NCBI RefSeq assembly: GCF_001907675.1
Contig: NZ_MPNT01000025.1
Coordinates: forward strand, 16,282 to 80,281
Direction of reading: 5' to 3'
Source of the DNA: Mycobacterium paraffinicum
GTDB taxonomy: Bacteria > Actinomycetota > Actinomycetes > Mycobacteriales > Mycobacteriaceae
Length of the DNA: 64,000 nt
Of the stretch, positions 57,433-64,000 are shown one piece after another. The position numbers were made by a program, and so were the translations under genes. Under the pieces are notes generated by a model. The model made no database searches. It had not been told where the DNA came from and worked only from the letters and a program-made list of their open reading frames with translations. Each line of letters begins with the position of its first letter. The first letter of the stretch is position 1.

Positions 57433-59118
57433 GTGTCTGGACGGCGTCGTGACGATCCGGGCCGCGTGGCCTCCACTCCGGGTCGCCGGCCCCGCAACGG
57501 AGCTGCCAATCAACATCCCGGCATGGCCAATTACCCCGCCGACGATGCCGCCAACCGCCGTCCCCGCCGGCCGCCGCCGATGCCGAGCGCGAACCGCTAT
57601 CTGCCGCCGATCGGCCAACATTCCGAGCCGGATCAACACGACACCCCACCCTCACGCCCTGCCGCCGCCGGTGAACGGATCACCGTCACTCGCGCCGCGG
57701 CGCTGCGGAGCCGCGAGATGGGGTCGCGCATGTACTGGATGGTGCAGCGTGCCGCCACCGCCGACGGCGCCGACAAGTCCGGCCTGACCGCGCTGACGTG
57801 GCCGGTGGTGGCCAACTTCGCGGTCGACGCCGCGATGGCCGTGGCGCTGGCCAACACCCTGTTCTTCGCGGCAGCCACCGGGGAGAGCAAGGGCCGGGTC
57901 GCGTTGTATCTGCTGATCACCATCGCGCCGTTCGCGGTCATCGCGCCGCTCATCGGCCCGGCGCTGGACCGATTGCAGCACGGCCGGCGGGTCGCGCTCG
58001 CCGGGTCGTTCGTCATGCGGACGGCACTGGCGTTGGTGCTGATCATGAATTACGACGGCCCCACCGGGAGCTACCCGTCATGGGTGCTCTATCCGTGCGC
58101 GCTGGCCATGATGGTGTTCTCCAAGTCGTTCAGCGTGCTGCGCAGCGCCGTGACGCCGCGGGTCATGCCCCCGAGCATCGACCTGGTGCGGGTGAACTCG
58201 CGGCTGACGGTGTTCGGTCTGCTGGGCGGCACCATCGCCGGCGGGGCGATCGCCGCGGGCGTGGAGTTCGTCTGCACCCACCTGTTCAAGTTGCCCGGCG
58301 CGTTGTTCGTCGTCATCGCGGTCACGGTCGTCGGCGCGTCGCTGTCGATGCGGATCCCGCGCTGGGTCGAGGTGACGGCCGGCGAGGTGCCCGCCACGTT
58401 GAGCTATCGCCAGGACAGCGAGCCGCAGCGGCGCAGCTGGCACAAAGAAGTCAAGAAGGTCGGCGGAACGCTGCGACAACCGCTGGGCCGCAACATCATT
58501 ACTTCGTTGTGGGGAAACTGCACCATCAAGGTCATGGTGGGTTTCCTGTTCCTGTACCCGGCTTTCGTCGCCAAGGCGCATCAAGCCAACGGCTGGGTTC
58601 AGCTGGGCATGCTCGGGATGATCGGCGCGGCGGCCGGCATCGGCAACTTCGCCGGCAACTTCGCCGCCGCGCGCCTGCAGTTGGGCCGCCCTGCCGTGCT
58701 GGTGGTGCGCTGCACGCTGGCGGTCTCGGCGGTCGCGTTGGCAGCGGCGGTGGCGGGCACGCTCGTGGCGGCCGTGATCGCCACCCTGGTCACGTCGGGC
58801 TGTAGCGCCATCGCGAAGGCCTCGCTGGACGCCTCCCTGCAAAACGATCTGCCCGAGGAATCGAGGGCCTCGGGATTCGGGCGTTCGGAGTCGACTCTGC
58901 AGCTGGCGTGGGTGCTCGGTGGCGCCGTGGGCGTCCTGGTGTACACCGAGTTGTGGGTGGGCTTCACCGCCGTCACCGCCCTGCTGATCCTCGGATTGGC
59001 GCAGACGCTCGTTAGCTATCAAGGGAACTCGCTGATCCCCGGACTCGGAGGTAACCGGCCCGTCATGGTGGAGCAGGAAGGCGTCCGTCCCGGGCCCCCG
59101 GCGGTGGTGCCCGAGTGA
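57433..59118 (+). CDS. MFS-like membrane transporter (Rv0876c-like)
   Basis: A 561-residue membrane protein. A hydrophilic, Pro/Arg-rich N-terminal tail of about 110 residues precedes about 11-12 transmembrane helices (VANFAVDAAMAVALANTLFF; RVALYLLITIAPFAVIAPLI; AVGVLVYTELWVGF-type end AWVLGGAVGVLVYTELWVGF). An MFS-like loop GPALDRLQHGRRVALAG follows helix 2. The substrate is unknown. The start is GTG at 57433 with GGGGAG 10 nt upstream. It is coupled to the next gene by a GTGA overlap. Confidence 0.85.
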   Translation: MSGRRRDDPGRVASTPGRRPRNGAANQHPGMANYPADDAANRRPRRPPPMPSANRYLPPIGQHSEPDQHDTPPSRPAAAGERITVTRAAALRSREMGSRMYWMVQRAATADGADKSGLTALTWPVVANFAVDAAMAVALANTLFFAAATGESKGRVALYLLITIAPFAVIAPLIGPALDRLQHGRRVALAGSFVMRTALALVLIMNYDGPTGSYPSWVLYPCALAMMVFSKSFSVLRSAVTPRVMPPSIDLVRVNSRLTVFGLLGGTIAGGAIAAGVEFVCTHLFKLPGALFVVIAVTVVGASLSMRIPRWVEVTAGEVPATLSYRQDSEPQRRSWHKEVKKVGGTLRQPLGRNIITSLWGNCTIKVMVGFLFLYPAFVAKAHQANGWVQLGMLGMIGAAAGIGNFAGNFAAARLQLGRPAVLVVRCTLAVSAVALAAAVAGTLVAAVIATLVTSGCSAIAKASLDASLQNDLPEESRASGFGRSESTLQLAWVLGGAVGVLVYTELWVGFTAVTALLILGLAQTLVSYQGNSLIPGLGGNRPVMVEQEGVRPGPPAVVPE

Positions 59119-59603
59119 AACGCGGGGTGGCCGTGCTGCTGGCCGGCCTGATGACTCTGGCGTGCGTGGCCGTCGGTGTGGGCACCTGGCTGCTGGTCCG
59201 CCCGTCAGGTCCCCCACGCCCCGAGATCAGCGCGTATTCGCACGGTCACCTCGCGAGGGTGGGTCCGTACCTCTACTGCAGCGTGCTCAACCTGGAAGAC
59301 TGCGACGCGCCCCAGGCGCAGGGCGAGCTGAAGGTCAGCGAGCGCTACCCGGTGCAACTCTCGGTGCCCGACGCGATCTACCGGGCACCGTGGCGGCTGC
59401 TGCAGGTCTATGAGGATCCGACCAACACCACCAGCACCATCTTTCGGCCGGGCACCCGGTTCGCGGTCACCATCCCGCCGGTCGACCCGCACCGCGGGCG
59501 GGTGGTCGGGATAGTGGTGCAGTTGCTGACGCTCGTCATGGATCCCGCGGGCGAGCTGCGGGATGTCCCGCACGCGGAATGGTCAGTGCGCCTTACGTAT
59601 TGA
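59115..59603 (+). CDS. DUF2771 membrane-anchored exported protein
   Basis: A 162-residue protein with an N-terminal signal anchor (VAVLLAGLMTLACVAVGVGT, about residues 5-24) and an extracytoplasmic domain with PYLYCSVLNLEDC (two cysteines that could form a disulfide) and SERYPVQLSVPDAIYRAPWR. The GTG start overlaps the stop of the MFS-like gene (GTGA), so the two may work together. Length matches M. tuberculosis Rv0875c, from memory. Function unknown. Confidence 0.87.
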   Translation: MKRGVAVLLAGLMTLACVAVGVGTWLLVRPSGPPRPEISAYSHGHLARVGPYLYCSVLNLEDCDAPQAQGELKVSERYPVQLSVPDAIYRAPWRLLQVYEDPTNTTSTIFRPGTRFAVTIPPVDPHRGRVVGIVVQLLTLVMDPAGELRDVPHAEWSVRLTY

Positions 59604-59611
59604 GCGCCAAC

Positions 59612-60616
59612 TTAGGCTCCGTGCCCGGCCGGGACCCGCTCCCCTTCGACGGGTGGACCCGGAGGGGTACCGTCGCCGAAAGGCTTGCCGCCCAAAACTT
59701 CCCGGCCATGTGGTGACAGCCAGCTGGACAGGTCCGGGCCCTTGGGCACGATCCCGGTAGGATTGATGTCGGCGTGCACGATGTAGTAGTGCTGCTTGAT
59801 CTGCACGAAGTCGACGGTGTCGCCGAACCCGGGTGTCTGGAACAGGTCGCGTGCGTACGCCCACAGCACCGGCATCTCGCTCAGTTTGCTTCGGTTGCAC
59901 TTGAAATGGCCGTGATAGACCGGGTCGAAGCGGGCCAGTGTGGTGAACAACCGCACGTCGGCTTCGGTTATGGTGTCGCCCACCAGGTATCGCTGATCGG
60001 CCAGGCGATCGCCGACCGAGTCCAACGCGGCGAAGAGCCGGTCGTAGGCCGAGTCGTAGGCCTGCTGCGAGCCGGCGAAGCCGCACCGGTACACCCCGTT
60101 GTTGATCTCGGTGTAGACCCGCTTGTTCACCTCGTCGATCTCCGCGCGCAGGCGCTCGGGATAGAGCTCCGGTGCACCGTCGCGATGGTAGGCGGTCCAT
60201 TCCGTGGAGAAGTCCAGGGTCATCTGCGCGAAGTCATTGGTGACGACCGCACCGGTGGGGACGTCGACGATCGCGGGCACGGTGATGCCCTTGGGGTAGT
60301 CGGGGAAGCGCTTGAAGTAGGCGTCCTGCAGGCGAGGGATCTTCAACACGGGGTCCACACCCCCGGGGTCGAGATCGAACGTCCAGCTGCGCTCGTCGTG
60401 CGTGGGCCCGCAAAACCCAATGGAGAGAACGCCTTCCAGGCCCAGCAGCCGACGGACGATGATGGCGCGGTTGGCCCACGGGCACGCGCGGGCGACGACC
60501 AGCCGATACCTGCCGGGCTCCACGGGGTAGCCGTCGCGCCCGTCGGCGGTGACCCGGGTGGTGATGTAGTTGGTGTCTCGGTTGAAGTCGCCTTTTCCGG
60601 CGACGTAGGCGGCCAT
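59612..60616 (-). CDS. Glutathionyl-hydroquinone reductase-like (ECM4/YqjG, GST xi) protein
   Basis: A 334-residue protein. The N-terminal thioredoxin-fold domain has RYRLVVARACPWANRAIIVR with the catalytic Cys of the ACPWA motif. The C-terminal GST helical domain has NKRVYTEINNGVYRCGFAGS and DRLADQRYLVGDTITEADVR. Family members reduce glutathionyl-hydroquinones; since mycobacteria make mycothiol instead of glutathione, the thiol here is probably mycothiol (inference). It converges on the DUF2771 gene. I recall no such gene at this place in M. tuberculosis, where Rv0874c-Rv0872c lie between. Confidence 0.92.
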   Translation of the reverse strand: MAAYVAGKGDFNRDTNYITTRVTADGRDGYPVEPGRYRLVVARACPWANRAIIVRRLLGLEGVLSIGFCGPTHDERSWTFDLDPGGVDPVLKIPRLQDAYFKRFPDYPKGITVPAIVDVPTGAVVTNDFAQMTLDFSTEWTAYHRDGAPELYPERLRAEIDEVNKRVYTEINNGVYRCGFAGSQQAYDSAYDRLFAALDSVGDRLADQRYLVGDTITEADVRLFTTLARFDPVYHGHFKCNRSKLSEMPVLWAYARDLFQTPGFGDTVDFVQIKQHYYIVHADINPTGIVPKGPDLSSWLSPHGREVLGGKPFGDGTPPGPPVEGERVPAGHGA

Positions 60617-60663
60617 GGCTTCAATTCTGCCCCAGCCCCACGCCGTCGAGCGGCGGCGGCGGG

Positions 60664-61077
60664 CTAGGCGTCGAGCTCGCGGGCGACCGCGCGAACCACC
60701 TCGGAGACCCGGCGAGCCGTCTTGCGGTCGGGGTAGCGGCCCTTGCGCAGCTCGGGCTGCACGGCGCCCTCCAGCAACGTGATCATGTCCTCGACCATGC
60801 CGTGCAATTCGTCGGGGCTGTGCTTGTGCTCGGCGGGCGTCTCGCGGCGGCCCTGAGCCTTGGTGAGGCTGGGCGGCGGCTCAATCAGCTTGAGGCTCAG
60901 CGCCTGAGGCCCACGCCGCCCGGAGGCGATGCCGAACTCCACGCGCTGGCCCGCTTTGAGCCCCTCGACCCCAGCGGGCAACGCCGACGAGCGGACATAC
61001 ACGTCCTCGCCGTCCTCTTGCGACAGGAAGCCAAACCCCTTGTCGGCGTCGTACCACTTAACCTTGCCGGTCGGCAC
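60664..61077 (-). CDS. cspB: Cold-shock domain protein CspB
   Basis: A 137-residue protein. The N-terminal cold-shock domain (residues 1-65) has [20 protein letters not shown] and [20 protein letters not shown] with RNP1/RNP2 aromatic residues. A C-terminal helical extension of about 70 residues ([40 protein letters not shown]) is typical of the mycobacterial CspB/Rv0871 type rather than short CspA. The GTG at 61077 is chosen because [10 protein letters not shown] is the family start and AGGTGAGA precedes it; a GTG at 61086 would add three residues. Confidence 0.93.
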   Translation of the reverse strand: MPTGKVKWYDADKGFGFLSQEDGEDVYVRSSALPAGVEGLKAGQRVEFGIASGRRGPQALSLKLIEPPPSLTKAQGRRETPAEHKHSPDELHGMVEDMITLLEGAVQPELRKGRYPDRKTARRVSEVVRAVARELDA

Positions 61078-61239
61078 TGGTCTCACCTGCTTGTCTAACG
61101 GATCAATAGAATGGCCAACACAATAAGCGTCCCGCCTGCGCAGGACGCCGTTTGGCCCTTGATCCTACTCGGATGCTCGCCTTACGAGCACCCCCGTTAT
61201 TGCCCACTAGGTACGCTGGGCGGTACCGGTGGAGGAGAC

Positions 61240-61638
61240 ATGCGCCTAATCCTGAACATCATCTGGCTCGTGTTCGGCGGCCTGTGGATGGCCGCCGGAT
61301 ACCTGCTCGCGGCGCTCGTCAGCTTCCTGCTGATCATCACCATCCCCTTCGGCTTTGCGTCGCTGCGCATCGCCTCGTACGCGTTGTGGCCGTTCGGCCG
61401 CACCATCGTCGACAAGCCGACCGCCGGCACGGGCGCGCTGATCGGAAACGTCATCTGGGTGCTGCTGTTCGGATTGTGGCTGGCGATCGGCCACGTGGTC
61501 AGCGCGCTGGCGATGGCCGCCACCATCGTCGGCATTCCGCTGGCGCTGGCCAACCTCAAACTGATCCCCGTGTCGTTGATGCCGCTGGGCAAGCAGATCG
61601 TTCCGGTCAGTTCGCCCGCCCAGGTGATGGCCGCATGA
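61240..61638 (+). CDS. YccF-family inner membrane protein
   Basis: A 132-residue protein with two duplicated YccF domains. Each has a hydrophobic pair: ILNIIWLVFGGLWMAAGYLL with TIPFGFASLRIASYALWPFG, and IGNVIWVLLFGLWLAIGHVV with GIPLALANLKLIPVSLMPLG. GGAGGAG precedes the ATG at 61240. Its stop overlaps the moaA start (ATGA). Matches M. tuberculosis Rv0870c. Function unknown. Confidence 0.92.
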   Translation: MRLILNIIWLVFGGLWMAAGYLLAALVSFLLIITIPFGFASLRIASYALWPFGRTIVDKPTAGTGALIGNVIWVLLFGLWLAIGHVVSALAMAATIVGIPLALANLKLIPVSLMPLGKQIVPVSSPAQVMAA

Positions 61639-62714
61639 CGCTGACCGGGCTGGGTGTGCCGACGGTGCCGGGCCGCGCCGCCGCCGCAGCCGCGCGGAAC
61701 GCCCCGACCGCGGGTCCGTTGGTGGACACCTACGGCCGGGTCGCTACCGACCTGCGGGTGTCGCTGACCGACCGCTGCAATCTGCGGTGCAATTACTGCA
61801 TGCCGGCCGAGGGCCTGGATTGGCTGCCCGGCGAGCAACTGCTGCGGCCCGACGAGCTGGCCCGCCTGATGCGCATCGCGGTCACCCGGTTGGGCATCAC
61901 CAGCGTGCGATTCACCGGTGGCGAGCCCCTGTTGGCGCGGCACCTCGAAGAGGTGGTCGCGGCGGTGGCCGGGCTGCGGCCACGCCCCGAGATCTCGTTG
62001 ACCACCAATGGCGTCGGCCTGGCGCGGCGGGCCGCCGGGCTCGCCCGGGCGGGCCTGGACCGTGTCAACGTGTCGATGGACAGCGTGGATCGCGACCACT
62101 TCGCGGCGATCACTCGCCGGGACCGGCTCGGCGACGTGCTTGACGGCCTGGCCGCGGCCCATGACGCCGGCCTGAAGCCGGTCAAGGTGAACGCCGTGCT
62201 CGACCCCGTCACCGGGCGCCAGGACGTCGTCGAGCTGCTCCGGTTCTGTCTCGAGCGCGGCCACCAACTGCGGGTCATCGAGCAGATGCCGCTGGACGCG
62301 GGGCACCAATGGCGCCGGGGCGCCGCGTTGAGCGCCGACGACGTGCTCGACACGCTGCGCCCCCACTTCCGGCTCCGTCCCGACCCGGCGCCGCGCGGTT
62401 CGGCGCCCGCGGAGCTCTGGTTGGTCGACACGGGCCCGGGCACGCCGAGCGGAAAGTTCGGCGTCATCGCATCGGTTTCCCATGCCTTCTGTTCGGCCTG
62501 CGATCGCAGCCGCCTGACCGCCGACGGTCAAGTGCGCAGCTGCCTGTTTTCGACCGAGGAGACCGACCTTCGGACCCTGCTGCGCACCGGCGCGTCCGAC
62601 GACGCGATCGAGGCGGCGTGGCGGGTCGCGATGTGGGGCAAGCCCGCCGGGCACGGCATCAACGACCCGAGCTTTATCCAGCCCGACCGTCCGATGAGCG
62701 CGATCGGTGGCTAG
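61635..62714 (+). CDS. moaA2: GTP 3',8-cyclase MoaA (MoaA2)
   Basis: A 359-residue radical SAM enzyme making 3',8-cH2GTP in molybdenum cofactor synthesis. The radical-SAM cluster motif CNLRCNYCM is near residue 47-55; VRFTGGEPLLARHLEEVVAA binds SAM; the second [4Fe-4S] cluster lies in HAFCSACDRSRLTADGQVRS and the following Cys. The C-terminal Gly-Gly (SAIGG), needed for activity, is present. The ATGA overlap with the YccF gene indicates coupled translation; moaD2 follows 4 bp later. Confidence 0.96.
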   Translation: MTLTGLGVPTVPGRAAAAAARNAPTAGPLVDTYGRVATDLRVSLTDRCNLRCNYCMPAEGLDWLPGEQLLRPDELARLMRIAVTRLGITSVRFTGGEPLLARHLEEVVAAVAGLRPRPEISLTTNGVGLARRAAGLARAGLDRVNVSMDSVDRDHFAAITRRDRLGDVLDGLAAAHDAGLKPVKVNAVLDPVTGRQDVVELLRFCLERGHQLRVIEQMPLDAGHQWRRGAALSADDVLDTLRPHFRLRPDPAPRGSAPAELWLVDTGPGTPSGKFGVIASVSHAFCSACDRSRLTADGQVRSCLFSTEETDLRTLLRTGASDDAIEAAWRVAMWGKPAGHGINDPSFIQPDRPMSAIGG

Positions 62715-62718
62715 CCCC

Positions 62719-62994
62719 ATGGGTCAAGCCGTCGAACAAGACGGGATCGAGGTGACGGTGCGTTACTTCGCGGCCGCGCGGGCGGCGGCGGGAGCCGACT
62801 CGGAAACGGTGGTGCTGCGCCCCGGCACCACGGTGGCCGAGCTGGTGGAGCGCCTCGCCGTGCGTGGCTCCCAACTCGCCGGGGTGTTGGGCAGGTGTTC
62901 CTACCTGTGCGACGGGGTCGCCGTTCGCGACGAGACCACACCGTTACGCGCCGGAAACACGATCGACGTTCTACCCCCGTTCGCCGGCGGATGA
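62719..62994 (+). CDS. moaD2: Molybdopterin synthase sulfur carrier subunit MoaD (MoaD2)
   Basis: A 91-residue ubiquitin-fold protein. EVTVRYFAAARAAAGADSET opens the fold and GNTIDVLPPFAGG ends with the Gly-Gly that is thiocarboxylated. It donates sulfur to precursor Z with MoaE. The ATG at 62719 gives about the M. tuberculosis MoaD2 length; a GTG at 62707, overlapping moaA2 by 8 bp, is an alternative. The rpfA control region begins directly after the stop. Confidence 0.94.
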   Translation: MGQAVEQDGIEVTVRYFAAARAAAGADSETVVLRPGTTVAELVERLAVRGSQLAGVLGRCSYLCDGVAVRDETTPLRAGNTIDVLPPFAGG

Positions 62995-62997
62995 AAC

Positions 62998-63013
62998 TGT
63001 GAAATATCTCACG
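62998..63013 (+). promoter_or_regulatory. CRP (cAMP receptor protein)-type binding site upstream of rpfA
   Basis: TGTGA-AATATC-TCACG matches the CRP consensus TGTGAnnnnnnTCACA at 9 of 10 arm positions. It lies 3 bp after the moaD2 stop. rpfA of M. tuberculosis is a known direct target of the CRP protein Rv3676, which supports the call. Confidence 0.75.
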
Positions 63014-63210
63014 TAACGGAACGATAACGGCGTAATCACGCTCCGATATCGGGTGCTATGACCTGCGTGGATACCGCGTGTCCCGAGCGTTTTCCCAGAT
63101 GGCCGAGAGGGAAACGCCGGGTTTCGCACAACGTGACGGGACCAACAGAACCCGCTACCTTTCTCCGAAGGCTCGCCAAGACAACCGAATTGGCGGACCT
63201 CCCCTCCTAT

Positions 63211-63987
<777 letters not shown>

Positions 63988-64000
63988 ATGATCGCGGCGT

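Overview
The window is mycobacterial chromosome, high in GC. The diagnostic genes are a mycolic-acid methyltransferase cluster (mmaA1, an mmaA3-like gene, mmaA4), the hadABC FAS-II dehydratases, lpqN, sepH, lipG, recBCD and a resuscitation-promoting factor preceded by a c-di-AMP riboswitch. From memory of the M. tuberculosis H37Rv map, 1-24 kb follows the block Rv0654 to Rv0632c in reverse, recBCD matches Rv0631c-Rv0629c, 39-45 kb matches Rv0585c-Rv0583c, galTK matches Rv0618-Rv0620, and 51.8-64 kb matches Rv0884c-Rv0875c followed by Rv0871-Rv0867c. Oxygenated-mycolate genes plus several genes absent from that map suggest a slow-growing non-tuberculous mycobacterium. I cannot name the species.

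Layout. 0-1 kb: a carotenoid oxygenase (cut by the window edge) divergent from a TetR regulator, with an inverted repeat between them. 1-8 kb (minus): rplJ-rplL with an L10 leader, and upstream a GH38 alpha-mannosidase / SurA-like / ROK kinase operon. 8-14.5 kb (plus): two DinB-fold proteins, a UbiB-type kinase, lipG and three mycolate methyltransferases. 14.5-16.6 kb: a YCII protein with an ECF42-type sigma factor. 16.6-21.6 kb (minus): tRNA-Thr, tRNA-Met, rpmG, hadABC, tRNA-Trp, secE-nusG, rplK-rplA. 21.6-24 kb: glyoxalase II-like, a membrane-anchored unknown, echA3. 24-26.3 kb: a cyanase / nitroreductase / mmaA2-like segment that looks inserted. 26.3-34.6 kb: recC-recB-recD. 34.6-39 kb: an HKD-motif PLD protein with a DUF2235 hydrolase, a VTT membrane protein and two tandem SAM methyltransferases. 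39-45.6 kb: an LPG-synthase-type membrane protein with a degenerate kinase domain, a GH92 mannosidase, lpqN and a DDN-like protein. 45.6-51.6 kb: a zinc-finger/PAS-ANTAR pair, galT-galK, a FUSC-type transporter and a small secreted protein. 51.8-57.4 kb: serC, sepH, DUF2537, a SpoU methyltransferase, MarR, DUF2530, SRPBCC and DUF3027. 57.4-64 kb: an MFS-like protein, DUF2771, a GSH-hydroquinone-reductase-like protein, a cold-shock protein, YccF, moaA2-moaD2 and rpfA.

Much of the window serves cell-envelope lipid and glycan metabolism (mycolate dehydration and modification, mannosidases, lipases, LpqN) beside translation and protein-export genes. Regulatory signals visible in the DNA include candidate TetR and MarR operators, an L10 leader, a CRP-type site and the c-di-AMP riboswitch before rpfA, a candidate ECF42 promoter, and several start codons placed 6-8 nt after a TANNNT box, which suggests leaderless transcripts. 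No CRISPR array, insertion sequence or prophage was seen. The only stretch over 300 bases without a gene is 62995-63429, which holds the rpfA control region.
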